Assembly: GCA_013306675.1 (NCBI GenBank)
Contig: JABLUY010000100.1
Span: 55,714-119,713, forward strand
Length of the DNA: 64,000 nt
Direction of reading: 5' to 3'
From: Thraustochytrium sp. TN22
Taxonomy: Eukaryota > Sar > Bigyra > Thraustochytrida > Thraustochytriidae
Both the position numbers and the translations under genes were made by a program. Position 1 is the first letter of the stretch, and each line of letters opens with the position of its first letter. Shown here one piece after another: positions 1 through 9,968 of the stretch. Under the pieces are notes generated by a model. The model searched no databases and was not told where the DNA came from. It saw nothing but the letters and a program-made list of their open reading frames with translations.

Positions 1-2016
1 CTCAAAGCGGCCGAACTTGCGCAGCACCTGCTGGTAGAAGAGCTCCTGCGTCAGCACGACCGCGTCCATCACGTAGAGGCCCGTGTTCACCTGGACCAGG
101 CACAGGTTCTCGTCGACCCAGCCCACGAAGACGAGAGCGCGCAGCAACTTCTGCATGTTTTCGTGGGCACGGCCCTCGAACTCCGCCACGAGACCTTGCA
201 CGCTCGCCAGTGAAAAGGCCTCCTCGGTCAGGTCGTCATTGAACTTGTGCGCGGGATGGATGCGCTCTGCGCTGGCGCCCACGACGGCCGGCGCTTGCGA
301 CGCACCGTCGTCCGCCTCGCCGTCCAGGTCGCTACTACTGCTCGCCCGCTGCCGTCGGGCTGTCTTGGCCGTTGCCTTGGCCGAGGATGACGACGTCGCG
401 CCCTCCTCGCCCTCGTCCGCCTCGCCGTCCGAGCGCGCGCGCTTCCGAGCGCTGGCGCTGGCGCTGCGCTGGCTCAAGAAGGCGTCCAGCCCGCTGGATC
501 GGTGGTCGGTGCGCACGAGGCGCTCCGGCCGGTACGCCGGCTTCTTGGACGCGGACGTGAGGCGCGAGGCGGAGCTCACCACGCTGGCGGCGTCGTCCTG
601 CAGGTCCGACGGCCGGCGCCGCACCTTGCGCAGGGGCGTCTGCGAGGCGCTGGCCACCGAGGCCGCGTCCGCGCCCGTCTGCACAGCGTCTGGCGCCGCG
701 CCCGTGTCCGCGGCCTCTGTGTCGTCCTGGCCCTCGCTCGCGCCCACGGCGACCTCCTCGTCGTCTTCCTGGTCTTCCTGGTCGCCGTCCCTGCTGCGCT
801 GCGAGGCGCCGACGCGCAGCGTCTGCTGCGTATAAAAGACGCGCGAGCTGTTGGCGTTGGCCAGCTTGTCGCGCAGGCCCTGCACGATGCGGCCCACGAC
901 CAGGTCCTCATCCAAGAAGTGGACCTCGCGCTTGGTCGGGTGCACGTTGACGTCAATGCGCGGGGCTGGCAGCTCGATCGACAGATACACGAACGGGAAG
1001 GTGCCCTTGGGCAAGAACTCCGCGTACACCGCCTCGATGGCGCGCTTGAGGCTCGAGCAGTGCACCAGACGATGGTTGATGAAGAACACATAGGTGCTCT
1101 TCTTGCGATTGTAGTTGGCGTTGGACACGTAACCATCGTAGGACCAGGCCGGCGCTGGCGCTGGCGCTGGCGCTGGCGCCACCTCGGCTGCCTCCGTCTC
1201 CGCATCCGCCGGCGCCGCGGCGGGCACGTCCTCGTTCCCGCAGTCCTCGCGAAGGTGGACCACCTCCTGGGCCACGTACGACCCGTACACGGTGCGGATA
1301 TTGTCCAGCTTGGAATCGGTCTCGCGCGTGTGCAGGTCCGGCGCCGTGCTGGGCAGCTTCTTGCACACGAAGCCAACGCCACGGTGCACGGGCTTGCCGG
1401 CCTCCTGGTTCTCGCGCTTTTGCTCCTCGGACAGACCGCGGTGAATGGCGTACCTGGAAACCACGTCCAAGATGCGCGAGTACTCGTCGGCGGCGTTGCG
1501 CAGCGCGCGCTTGCGCGCCGGCACGTTGAAGAAGAGGTCGTCCACCAGCACCGTGGTGCCGACGACGCCGGCGAGCGGCCGCGGCGCCGCCTTCTTGCCC
1601 GGCGCCGGCGCCACGATCTTGCCGTCCGCATACACAGCGCGGTACGCCACGGGCTGGCCGGCCGTCTTGGACGTGATGGTGACACGTGCAACGTGCGAGA
1701 TGCTCGCCAGAGCCTCGCCGCGGAAGCCGTAGGTGCCAATCTGCTCCAGGTCCTCAAACTCCTTCAGTTTGCTCGTGTAGAACCGCTCGCACACCACGGG
1801 CAGGTCAGCCAGCCCAATGCCCTTGCCATTGTCCTGGATGGACAGCTGCTTGAGCCCACCCGTGGCGGCCTTGACCGTCACGCTCGTCGCGCCGGCGTCG
1901 ATCGAGTTCTCCAGCATCTCCTTGACGGCCGACACTGGCCTGTGGATCACCTCGCCTGCCGCGATGCGGTTCACCACCTCGTCGCTCAGCCGCGCGATGC
2001 TCGCGCCCGCCGCCAT
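1..2016 (-). CDS. MLH1: DNA mismatch repair protein MLH1 (C-terminus runs off the window)
   Basis: MutL-family ATPase that pairs with a PMS-type partner in nuclear post-replicative mismatch repair. Reading from the ATG at 2016, the frame stays open to base 1 (672 codons). The GHKL ATPase motifs are present: NRIAAGEV (about residues 16-23), the catalytic Glu in KEMLEN (about residue 33), DNGKGIG (62-68) and TYGFRGEAL (95-103). The transducer domain follows, with FINHRLV and VDVNVHPTKREVHFL. A long acidic, Ser/Thr-rich linker comes next. The last visible part, near VQVNTGLYVMD and ELFYQQVLRKFG, matches the start of the MLH1 C-terminal dimerisation domain. There is no intron in the visible part. 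The MLH1-specific FERC tail lies outside the window. The transducer and C-terminal matches favour MLH1 over PMS1/2. Confidence 0.95.
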   Translation of the reverse strand, partial: MAAGASIARLSDEVVNRIAAGEVIHRPVSAVKEMLENSIDAGATSVTVKAATGGLKQLSIQDNGKGIGLADLPVVCERFYTSKLKEFEDLEQIGTYGFRGEALASISHVARVTITSKTAGQPVAYRAVYADGKIVAPAPGKKAAPRPLAGVVGTTVLVDDLFFNVPARKRALRNAADEYSRILDVVSRYAIHRGLSEEQKRENQEAGKPVHRGVGFVCKKLPSTAPDLHTRETDSKLDNIRTVYGSYVAQEVVHLREDCGNEDVPAAAPADAETEAAEVAPAPAPAPAPAWSYDGYVSNANYNRKKSTYVFFINHRLVHCSSLKRAIEAVYAEFLPKGTFPFVYLSIELPAPRIDVNVHPTKREVHFLDEDLVVGRIVQGLRDKLANANSSRVFYTQQTLRVGASQRSRDGDQEDQEDDEEVAVGASEGQDDTEAADTGAAPDAVQTGADAASVASASQTPLRKVRRRPSDLQDDAASVVSSASRLTSASKKPAYRPERLVRTDHRSSGLDAFLSQRSASASARKRARSDGEADEGEEGATSSSSAKATAKTARRQRASSSSDLDGEADDGASQAPAVVGASAERIHPAHKFNDDLTEEAFSLASVQGLVAEFEGRAHENMQKLLRALVFVGWVDENLCLVQVNTGLYVMDAVVLTQELFYQQVLRKFGRFE

Positions 2017-2621
2017 GGCGGCCTCGCGCGGATCCGCGCGGATCCGGTCCGAGCGGGGCGAGCTGCGCGGATCCGCCCACGCCGCGCCTCGGCCCGCCGG
2101 GCCTGCGCGCGGGCCCGCGCGCCCGTTGCGCGCCGCCGCCCGCCACCGCGCGCGCGCGCGAGCGAGCGCTCCCGCGACGCGAGTTGACTCGGAGGAGACT
2201 TTGATTTGGGTTTTGCGCGGCGGGCGGTGGTTAGGCTCGCTTGGACGCGGACCAGGACCTGCAAAAGGACGGCGAGCTGGCGAACACGATGCGAAGCGAA
2301 GCAGCGCCAAAACGCAAAAGGGCGCTTTGGAGAGCACGAGCGAGGGCTCGAGCGAGCGCTTGACTTGAGAACGAGCTGGTCGCGGCCTCGTCTCGCGATT
2401 TGCGTGGCTCAACCATTCTCTTCTCTGTCTTCCTCTCTCCGCCTCTCTGTCGCCCACCCTTGGTCTCTCTCCTCTCCTCGTCTCTCCTCGTCGTTGCCTT
2501 TCTTCTCTCACTCTTCGTCTCTCTCTTCTCTCTTCATCCCTCTTTTCATCTCTCTCTCTCTCTCTCTTTGTCTGCGTCGTCCTTGTCGATGGAGCCCCCG
2601 TAGTGCTGGCGCGGTTCAACG
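2017..2621. other. Intergenic spacer with a CT-rich tract
   Basis: Lies between the MLH1 start and the 3' end of the succinyl-CoA ligase-like gene. Bases 2420-2575 are a nearly pure pyrimidine tract of TCTC/CTTC runs on the plus strand. It probably falls in the 3' flank of the downstream gene and the upstream flank of MLH1. No gene is visible. Confidence 0.6.
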
Positions 2622-4091
2622 TCAGGCCTGGGTCTGAGAGCGCTCGGAGAGGCCCTGGAGGGCGTCGACGACGCGGTCAATGGCATCTTCGAGGTCATCG
2701 GCGGGGGTCTCGGGGACGGGGCTGGCCTCGAGCGCGGCGTAAGCCTCCTCCGCGAAGGCGCCGTCGATTCGGACGATGAGGGGGAGGTCAAAGTAGGACT
2801 CCTCGTCGCAAGCGATGAGGGCCTGCGCGACGTCATCGCAGCGCGTGAAGCCACCGAAGACGTTGACGAGGATGACCTTGACCTGGGGGTCGTCGCGCAG
2901 CAAGCGGACGGCGGTGCGCATGGCCTCGCCGGCGTCGACGCGGTGCGCGGTGCCGATGTTGACCATGGGGCCGGGCGTGACGCCGGCGTCGAAGAGCATG
3001 TCGCGAGTTGCCATGCCGAGGCCGCCGCCGTTGACGATGCAGCCCACCGGGCCTGGGAGTGGGATGAGGCCGAGACCGGCCTCGCGCGCCTCGCGCGCGG
3101 CCGGGTGCATGTCGTCGTTGGTGTCGACGGCGCGCGCGGTGAGCTCCCGCTGGCGGAAGGCGGCGGCGTCGTCGAGCTCCATGTGCACCTCGAGGCAGGC
3201 GACGTCCTCCTGGTCGGGCTCGGCGCCGCTGTGCGTGGCCTTGACCTCGGCGAGCGAGTCCGTCTCAAGCAGGAGCGCGTCGGAGCCGATGAACATGCAG
3301 TAGAGGTACTCGATCTGCGCCTGGGCGGCCGGGACGTTCTCGCGCTTGAAGCCCATGGCCTCGGCCAGGAAGGAGGTCTGCGCTTCGGATGGCCCGTGGA
3401 TGATGTCGATGGTGTCCGAGAGCACACGCACCTCCTCCTCCCGCGGCAGCGTCTTGACCTCGGTCGGGTCCGCGGCGCGCTGGTTCTCCTCGGCGCCGAG
3501 CTTGGCCGCCTCGGGCGTCTGCTGCTCTTCGGCACCAGGCTGCGCGGCGTCCGGTAGTCGCCAGGCGCGGATGCGCGGACCGGTCAGCTCCGCCTTGAGC
3601 TCGATGGAGAGCCCGAACCGCGTGCGCGGCCGCACGAGCTCCTCCAAGACCACCTTGGCCGGCGGCGCGGCCTGCTTCTTCTCCTGTCCGTCCCCGGCCT
3701 CGGCCTCGGGCGGTTCGAGCCACGCTTGGACGCGCTCCAGCACCTGGGCCGGGTCGTCCGACACGAGGGTCTCCTCGCCCTCGCGCGACGCCCTGAAGCT
3801 CGCGCCCGGGTGGTCCGCGAGCACGTCGTCCAGGAAGCCCTGCGCCTCGTCGACCTTGGCGACCCAGGCCGTCCTCGGTGCGTTCACGTTGTACCGCTGC
3901 ATAAAGTCGCGGCTCACCAGGCCGTCCACCTGCAGGCCGCGCGTCTGGCCGGTCCCGGCGGCTGCGGCGGCCGCGCCGGCCTGCGTGCTCCACCGCGCCG
4001 AGGTGCCCTTGAGCGGCGCGACGCGCCAGCCCGAGGCTCTCGCCGCCGCCATGCGCAGCCGGCCCAGCCCGCTCCGCCACACGCTCAGCAT
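2622..4091 (-). CDS. Divergent succinyl-CoA ligase (succinyl-CoA synthetase) beta-subunit paralogue
   Basis: 489 aa from the ATG at 4091. That start was chosen because it gives an Arg/Ala-rich, mitochondrial-type leader (LSVWRSGLGRLRMAAARASG); the 67 extra codons upstream are low-complexity. The ligase-CoA domain is clear: VNGGGLGMATRDM, ILVNVFGGFTRCDDVAQAL and LPLIVRIDG correspond to NGAGLAMAT, ILVNIFGG and PLVVRLEG of the family. The ATP-grasp half is degraded. The glycine-rich nucleotide loop (GGRGKG-type, with its Lys) is not present, EVNP reads ETDS, and LDVGG reads VNIGT. LDDAAAFRQ is kept. I infer a non-catalytic or re-purposed beta-like subunit in mitochondria rather than the standard TCA enzyme. 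The family is certain, the activity is not. Confidence 0.82.
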   Translation of the reverse strand: MLSVWRSGLGRLRMAAARASGWRVAPLKGTSARWSTQAGAAAAAAGTGQTRGLQVDGLVSRDFMQRYNVNAPRTAWVAKVDEAQGFLDDVLADHPGASFRASREGEETLVSDDPAQVLERVQAWLEPPEAEAGDGQEKKQAAPPAKVVLEELVRPRTRFGLSIELKAELTGPRIRAWRLPDAAQPGAEEQQTPEAAKLGAEENQRAADPTEVKTLPREEEVRVLSDTIDIIHGPSEAQTSFLAEAMGFKRENVPAAQAQIEYLYCMFIGSDALLLETDSLAEVKATHSGAEPDQEDVACLEVHMELDDAAAFRQRELTARAVDTNDDMHPAAREAREAGLGLIPLPGPVGCIVNGGGLGMATRDMLFDAGVTPGPMVNIGTAHRVDAGEAMRTAVRLLRDDPQVKVILVNVFGGFTRCDDVAQALIACDEESYFDLPLIVRIDGAFAEEAYAALEASPVPETPADDLEDAIDRVVDALQGLSERSQTQA

Positions 4092-4925
4092 GGTGCCCGG
4101 CGCTCGCTCCGCTGCGTGCTCCGCTGCGTGCTCCGCGCCGCCCTCCGCCGCCCTGCCCCGCGCGCGCGCGGCCGCCCGAGTCGTAGGTTCGGGCTTTGCG
4201 TTTGCGCTTGGTCGGGGCGGGACGCTACGGCGTACCTCGCCTCGGTGCAGCACCAGCACCTGCACCAGCACCAGCACTAGCAGCACGAGCACCAGCTCCT
4301 GCAGCGTCTCTTCTTCGTGCAGGCAAACTAGCTAGCTAGAGCCGTGGGAGCCCTCTCCAGGCTGTCTGCAGTGCTGGCAGCCTTGTGAGGAGGCCGCGGG
4401 GCAGAAAACGCAGCAGGGACTGCGCGGCTCTGCTTGTGCTTCGCTTCTTTGAAGTCACGCTTTTGGCGTACCTTGCCTCGGTGCAGCAGCGGCGGCGGCA
4501 GCAGCGGCAGCGGCAGCAGGTGTTCTCCGTCGTGCAGGCAAACTAGAGCCACGGGAGGCCACTTTGGGCCTACCTGCTGACAGCCTTGTGAGGAGGCCGC
4601 AGGGCAGAAAGCGCAGCAAGGGCCGTGCGGTTCTGCACGTGCTTCGCTTCTTCGACATCATCGGACCGGCTTGCTCGACAAGCGCTTCGTGTGCAGGCGC
4701 TTCGTGTGCAGGCGCTTCGTGTGCAGTCGTTCTGACTCTGACACGGCCTCATTCACTCATCTCACCACTCAAGGAGGACTCGGACTCGGAAAGAAGAAGA
4801 AAAGGTCACAAGGTCGACGTCTTGCGGCGGCTCACACTGCATCGATTCTTTATCAGAAAGGGAGGGCGAGGGCGAGAATACGTGTTCATAGGGGACGAGG
4901 GCCAAGTAGCACCCATAGACCTCCA
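4092..4925. other. Spacer with an old 236-bp tandem duplication and a 15-bp triplet repeat
   Basis: No convincing gene. Copy A (about 4229-4464) and copy B (about 4465-4657) are diverged direct repeats, alignable through GGCGTACC, GCCTCGGTGCAG, GTGCAGGCAAACTAG, CAGCCTTGTGAGGAGGCCGC and TGCTTCGCTTCTT. A perfect 15-bp unit beginning GCGCTTCGTGTGCAG occurs three times at 4682-4726. Confidence 0.7.
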
Positions 4926-5744
4926 TCAAAGGGCAGGGCCGACCTGCGCCTTGCCGTCGATGCCCTGCAGAACCGAGGTGATGCGGCCGTCGGGCCCGTT
5001 CAGATACAACTTGGCAATGGTCTCGCAGGCGATGTACACAGGCGGCACGAACCAGAGCAGGTGCACAGGGACCTGCTGGCACATGTTGGCCAGTACGGGG
5101 AGCAGGCCGATGGTGAGCACAACGTAGGCCGCCACGGCGACGAGCGCGGCGACGAGCACCCAGCGGCGGTGCACCGTGCCTTGAGCGCTAGGCCAGGTAG
5201 CCACGAAGATGGCCGCGAGAGCGGCGATGTAGAGCGCAGCCGCGGCGTAGACGACGACGTTGGGCTCGATGCCGATCTCGCCCTCCTGTTGCAGCAGCGC
5301 CCCGATGACCACGTAGGCGGTGAGGAGCTGGCCGCGCGAGAAGAGAAAGAGCAAGACTCGGGGGTTGTCGTCCGCGCCAAAGGTCCTGATGTCATAGATG
5401 GTGGACAGCGCGCCGACGAACAAAAAGGCAAGCGAGAGCCCTGAGTCCCAGCTGATGGTCGTGCAGGAGTCCTCGCCCGGCTTGTACACATACCAATAGA
5501 CGATCTGCGCGAAGGTGGACAGGTCCTCGTTCAGATGCTGCGTGACTGGGCGCTTGACCAAGGTGAGCAGGATGCCGAGCGCGCCGAAGGCGATCGACAC
5601 GCTGCCCCAGAGGTACGGGTTGCGCGTGCCTGTGATATTTTCCTCGTCCACGGACGCGATCTTGGCGCCCACGCCCACGCCCCACGCCAGCTCCAGCAGC
5701 TGCAGCGCCTTGAACGCCAGCGCGAACCCCTTGCGCGCCGCCAT
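4926..5744 (-). CDS. Polytopic membrane protein, about seven TM segments, unknown function
   Basis: 272 aa from the ATG at 5744, the first Met that opens directly into a hydrophobic helix. About seven hydrophobic stretches are visible: around residues 8-30, 48-67, 103-120, 128-148, 163-185, 193-218 and 225-245. Connecting loops are short and the tail is polar. No signature motif is visible. A Cys-Thr-Thr stretch after YWYVYKPGEDS may be a lumenal loop. It is head to head with the membrane-protein gene at 6604 across an extremely GC-rich spacer. I do not recognise the family; a GPCR-like or lipid-sensing fold cannot be argued from sequence alone. Confidence 0.75.
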   Translation of the reverse strand: MAARKGFALAFKALQLLELAWGVGVGAKIASVDEENITGTRNPYLWGSVSIAFGALGILLTLVKRPVTQHLNEDLSTFAQIVYWYVYKPGEDSCTTISWDSGLSLAFLFVGALSTIYDIRTFGADDNPRVLLFLFSRGQLLTAYVVIGALLQQEGEIGIEPNVVVYAAAALYIAALAAIFVATWPSAQGTVHRRWVLVAALVAVAAYVVLTIGLLPVLANMCQQVPVHLLWFVPPVYIACETIAKLYLNGPDGRITSVLQGIDGKAQVGPAL

Positions 5745-6603
5745 GCTTGCCGCGCCGCGCGCAGGCGCTCCCGAGATTGCAGTGCCGGCGATTCCAGCTT
5801 TGCCTGCCTGCCTGCCTGCCTCCCTCCCTCCCTCCCTGACAGAAAGGGCACCAAAAGGCGGCACTGCAAGGCTGCGCGGCAAGGCTCCGAGTCGGAGCCT
5901 CCCTCGGCCAGCAGCTCGACGCAGCTCGAGTCGAAAGAGTGCATTCCAGCGCGTGCCACGTTCTGTGGCAGCAGGCTGTGGCACTGACAGCAACACACCC
6001 GGTACCTTCGCATCCGTCGTCTCCGGGTGCGTACGCCCAACCAACCTCAGCTGTCGTCGGGTCGACCTCCAGACCGAGAGGAGGGTGACGAGTGACGACA
6101 GCGACTTCAACGCCGCCAACTTCTGCTTCGAGCGAGAGAGGCCAAGCGCCACGCAGCGCGCAACCTGAGTCGGCGTGCCCGCCCGCCCGCTGCAATGGGC
6201 GAGCACAAGCTGCGCGGGTGGGTCCCTGTTTTCGGTACCGGTACCCGCACGCGCGCGGCGCCGCCGCGGCCCGGCCTGGCCGCCCCGGCCCCGCCCCGCC
6301 CAGCCCCGCGCGCGCGGCCTGGCCCGGCGGCCCGCGCGCGCCCCGCCGCGCGGGCCCGCCCGCGAGCCGCGGCGGCCGGCGCGGGCCGCGTGCGTGCACG
6401 TGCGCGGACGCACAGTCAACTCCATGTGCCATGTCCATCCGCTGCTTGCGCGCGCCAGGCGAGCAAACCCCGAAGAGCCGAGCGCGTGAGGCGGCGCGCG
6501 CGCGCGCGGCAGAGCTCGCAGCGGCGCGGCGAGGCCGGGCGTCGCGGCTGCTGCCCCCGGCCGTGCCCGACCGCGTCGCCTCGCCTGAAGGCGGACGGCA
6601 GCC
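5745..6603. promoter_or_regulatory. Divergent intergenic region with a GC extreme
   Basis: Separates two head-to-head genes and so presumably holds both promoters. It contains TGCC and TCCC tetranucleotide runs at 5800-5838 and an almost pure G/C block at 6240-6400. No TATA-like element stands out. Confidence 0.4.
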
Positions 6604-8016
6604 ATGTCGGAGGAGGAGGCGGAGTCGTGGTCCGAGGACCAGCGGGGCGTGCTGGTGCTGCAGTACATGCTCATCGCCTTCCTGTGCGTCTCGGTGACCA
6701 GCCTGCTGTGGCTGGACCTGTCGGAGCGCTGCGGCGGCCACGGGAACGGCTGGCGCTCGTTCAAGGAGTTTCCAAGGGCGCACGCTGAGGATGGACTGCA
6801 GCCAGCCGACCCGGAGGAAGGCGACGAAGGCCTCGTGGTGGCCAAGCTCGCGGACAGCGGCCAGGGCGCTTCCTCGACGAGCGTGGCGGCGCCAGCTGGC
6901 CGGCGCCGGCGCAGGCCTGAGCTGAAGCGCATCATTACGAGCCCGCGCACGCCGCAGCGCATCCGCATCTTCGTCAAGGTGCTCATGGGGACCTGGGCCA
7001 TCTTTGGCATCCTCGCGTCCGGCATCCTCATCGCCAACTTTCTGCGCTACGTGCAGGACAACGCGCTGCTGGAGTCCCACATCATCGAGATTGTCGAGGA
7101 GAATCGCGGCGTCTCCTCGGAAGACTCCGACTTTTTGATCGGGTCCTCCACCTTTCTCATCCCTGGCCCGCTCTTGTCCGAGGTGCTCGTCAATCACTTC
7201 TATGACGCCTCCGAGTTGGAGTCCTTCGAGCTCTACGGCATCGACTGGATTCAAACTGTGTGCTCGCAGTACGAGTGCCAGGGCGTAGACTTTTACCAAA
7301 GCGCGGGCGCCACCGATACGGGCTTCGAGATCATCTTCGTGGCGGCACCCTACGGCACCAACCCGACGCTCATGATCCTCCTGGTCGTGGCGCTCGTGGT
7401 CGACGCCTGGACATTTTCCGTTTATGCCTTCTTCGTCTGCGTGCGCTACCGCACCGTGGAGAACGAGAAGACGCGCCGTCCCGCCATGGTGTGCGAGTTC
7501 TTTTTGGTCGCCTCCTCGCTCGCCCTCTTCGGAGTGCTCATCTACCTGGCGCTGGCGTACCCGATCGCCTACGACCACATCGCCTTCATTCGCGAGATTA
7601 GAGACACCACCAACCTTGTCCCGGTCATCGCCAAGAGCAGCGCGCTGTTCACCGACGCCTATAAGTACGACTTGGTCTTTGAGGCCGTCACGGCCGAGCA
7701 AAAGCTCTGGTGCCCCACGACAGAGGCACGCACCACTCTCCTGAGCGACTACTCCATCGACTTTCTCACGAACAACTCCATGGCCGACGCTATCAGCGAC
7801 CACATCCTCACCGGCCCCTACGAAGATGCGGTGGCCGGCTGCAAGTACGTCGGTGGCATGCGCCACCGGTCCATTGTCAGCTACGCGTCCTACTGGGCGC
7901 CCGTCATTGACTTCATCCAGGACCAGGTTGTCAATCAGGGCGTGATCATCGACGGCCTGCTAATCGCCATGGACATTGTCGTCCTCGTCGCCTCGTACCT
8001 CTTCATCGTCGTGTAA
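6604..8016 (+). CDS. Multi-pass membrane protein of unknown family
   Basis: 470 aa from the ATG at 6604, which follows a GC-rich leader and opens with an acidic N-terminus. Hydrophobic segments lie near residues 17-38, 118-140, 258-283, 297-325 and 450-470. A basic, low-complexity cytosolic-type loop (about residues 45-110, with a GRRRRR cluster) follows TM1. The loop between TM2 and TM3 (about 145-255) and the one between TM4 and TM5 carry Cys pairs (VCSQYEC; LWC...GCKY), as expected of a disulfide-bearing extracellular or lumenal face. No recognisable domain and no intron. Confidence 0.78.
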   Translation: MSEEEAESWSEDQRGVLVLQYMLIAFLCVSVTSLLWLDLSERCGGHGNGWRSFKEFPRAHAEDGLQPADPEEGDEGLVVAKLADSGQGASSTSVAAPAGRRRRRPELKRIITSPRTPQRIRIFVKVLMGTWAIFGILASGILIANFLRYVQDNALLESHIIEIVEENRGVSSEDSDFLIGSSTFLIPGPLLSEVLVNHFYDASELESFELYGIDWIQTVCSQYECQGVDFYQSAGATDTGFEIIFVAAPYGTNPTLMILLVVALVVDAWTFSVYAFFVCVRYRTVENEKTRRPAMVCEFFLVASSLALFGVLIYLALAYPIAYDHIAFIREIRDTTNLVPVIAKSSALFTDAYKYDLVFEAVTAEQKLWCPTTEARTTLLSDYSIDFLTNNSMADAISDHILTGPYEDAVAGCKYVGGMRHRSIVSYASYWAPVIDFIQDQVVNQGVIIDGLLIAMDIVVLVASYLFIVV

Positions 8017-8325
8017 TCAACGGCGCGACCTGGCTTGTCTCGTTCACAGCTGTCCGCATTCGCGGTCCGGGCGGCCTCGTGTCTTGACAACATTCGACGT
8101 CGAGCGCAATTATAGGGCAGGATCATGTGTTTGTTTGTTTGTTTGTTCTTTCTTTCGAGAAGTTTGCTCTGGTAGGAAGATGATGATACCATGGTACTAT
8201 AATATCGAGCGAGATGACGCTTGCTCCGTCTCCACGATGGCGCGCTCCGCCGAGATGACGCTTGCTCCGTCTCCAGGACGGCGCGCTCCGCCTCGCTCTT
8301 TCAGATCAGCCAAACCCCCGGTCCC
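8017..8325. other. Convergent 3' spacer with a 41-bp tandem repeat
   Basis: Lies between two convergent genes. It holds a TTTG run (8130-8147) and a 41-bp unit (8211-8251) repeated once at 8252-8292 with three mismatches. Confidence 0.65.
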
Positions 8326-9048
8326 TCACCACGGGAGCACGGCGCCGCCGGTGGTCACGTCCAGAAGACGGCCCTGGTGCTTCTCGATGTCAAGCGCGTG
8401 GATAGTGCGCATCCAGCCCTCGATGCAGGCCTCGACCGAGATGGCGTTCGGGTCATTGCCCGTCATCTCCGTGGCAACGTAGCCCGGGTGCACCATGGCC
8501 GTGAGCACGCCGCGCTCCGCAAGCTCGACGCTGATGTTCTTGGCGATCATGTTGAGCGCCGTCTTGGACGTGCGGTAGCCCGTCATGCCGCCGTCGGACG
8601 CGCCCACCGAGCCCAGGTACGTGCTGGTGAAGAGGAGCTGCGAGCCCTCCACGAGCTTGCCCTCCAGCGCCTGCGTCACGCGCAGCGGGCCCAACGCGTT
8701 CACCGTGATCTGGTTCGCGATGTCCGCAATGTCCGCGTCCTTGAAGGACTCGAAGCTCGGCGACACCGTCGCAATGCCGGCGTTCACCACGAGCAGGTCG
8801 ATCGCGTCCACCGCCGCCAAGCCCTCCACGAGAGCCTTGCAGCCACTCTCATTCGTCACATCGACGCCGTCCACAACCTCAAAGTTGGCCGCCTCGCGCA
8901 GCTTATCGTTCACCTTCCGCGCCGTTCCGAACACCGTGTAACCGGCGTCATGCAGCTTGTTGGCAAGCTGCAGCCCGATGCCGCGCGACGCGCCCACCAC
9001 GACGGCCAGCTTCTGGCCAGCGCCCGTCGCTGCAGCGATGCCAACCAT
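8326..9048 (-). CDS. Short-chain dehydrogenase/reductase, sniffer-like carbonyl reductase type (copy 1)
   Basis: 240 aa from the ATG at 9048, chosen because the Rossmann strand begins about 13 residues later; in-frame codons continue to 9300 but look non-coding. Motifs: GASRGIG nucleotide loop, VVNAGIA (NAG), the catalytic Ser in FTSTYLGS with YRTSK supplying Tyr and Lys, and MVHPGYVATEMTG. The C-terminus ends GGAVLPW, typical of the C-factor/sniffer carbonyl-reductase-like subgroup, which reduces small carbonyls with NADPH. It is the first of three tandem paralogues on the same strand. Substrate unknown; no targeting peptide is obvious. Confidence 0.9.
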   Translation of the reverse strand: MVGIAAATGAGQKLAVVVGASRGIGLQLANKLHDAGYTVFGTARKVNDKLREAANFEVVDGVDVTNESGCKALVEGLAAVDAIDLLVVNAGIATVSPSFESFKDADIADIANQITVNALGPLRVTQALEGKLVEGSQLLFTSTYLGSVGASDGGMTGYRTSKTALNMIAKNISVELAERGVLTAMVHPGYVATEMTGNDPNAISVEACIEGWMRTIHALDIEKHQGRLLDVTTGGAVLPW

Positions 9049-9968
9049 GATGTCGTGTAGGCCCTGCGAGAAGGAGATTTGCAGTTCTGCACAAGGCGCG
9101 ACCGGTGCCGCGTTTCCGGCGCGCGGTGCTTGCGCGGAGCTCCGCTCGCGGCATTCCGCCAAGCGCTGACTCGCTCCTGGAAGCAACGGAAGAGACTCGT
9201 CTTTTGTGTCGAGTAGCCAGGCGAGCCCCGCCAGGCTGCGAGCCGAGCTGAGCTGAGCCAGGCGAGCAGCCAGGTGAGCGTAAGCGTGCAACCAAAACAT
9301 GGCCGCCGCAGCTTCTTGCCTGATCTCGTCTGGTTGTGAGTTACGAGCATGGCGTGGGAGTTTCCCTGTCGAACTTCGTCTTCAGCTGGCCCTGATTGAA
9401 CAAATGACTTCGTGGGCACCAAGGGCGGGCACCACCTCTGGTGATGGCCTGAGGTGTGCGACCAATTTGTGGCCCGCGCGAGAAGACGTGGACGGTGGAC
9501 CGCACAAGTCGTCGAAGTCGAGTACTATCTTAGCAAAGAGGCAAGACGAGGCAAGACGAGGCAAGACGGCTGGTGGCATTTGCGCAGCGTCATCAGTGCA
9601 GCGATCGTGTGACTGCCCCTGCCAGTGATGATGTCGGGTCTCGCAGTGAGCACGGCCGTCACTGATCAGCGGCAGCCACAAGTGAGGCCTCATACTGCCT
9701 TGTGGCGGCAACACCGGGAGTACAGCGAGTCCGCATGGAGTCCGCGCGGCGGGCGCGCGCGGTGGCGCGGCGCGGCGCGGCGCACACGCAGCCGTACACT
9801 GCATCCCTCAAGACAGACCTTCATGTTGAAGTCTCTGCAAGGCGCGGCCACAAGACGCTGTTCGGCACGTGCGCCAGCGCACGCAAGCTGCCGGTAGTAA
9901 AGAACTTTGAAAAAAACTTTGTTTGGTCTCCGCTGCAAATGCAGCGGTGCCTGGCAAGGAGATCGTGA
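9049..9968. other. Spacer between SDR copies 1 and 2
   Basis: Contains the 5' flank of SDR copy 1 and the 3' flank of copy 2. A 10-bp unit AGGCAAGACG is repeated three times near 9540-9568, and GGCGCGGCGC runs lie near 9765-9785. No supported gene. Confidence 0.5.

Noticed and set aside
830-842. TATAAAAG motif
   Set aside because: Lies inside the MLH1 coding region (antisense), so it is a chance match.
502-2187. Long plus-strand open frame opposite MLH1
   Set aside because: High-GC antisense shadow; no domain character, and the minus strand reads as MLH1 throughout.
4926-7037. 703-codon minus-strand frame extending through the divergent spacer
   Set aside because: Only the last 272 codons look like protein; the rest is low-complexity promoter sequence that also overlaps the plus-strand gene.
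5392-7866. 824-codon minus-strand frame opposite the 470-aa membrane protein
   Set aside because: Antisense shadow; the plus-strand frame has coherent TM helices and a proper start.
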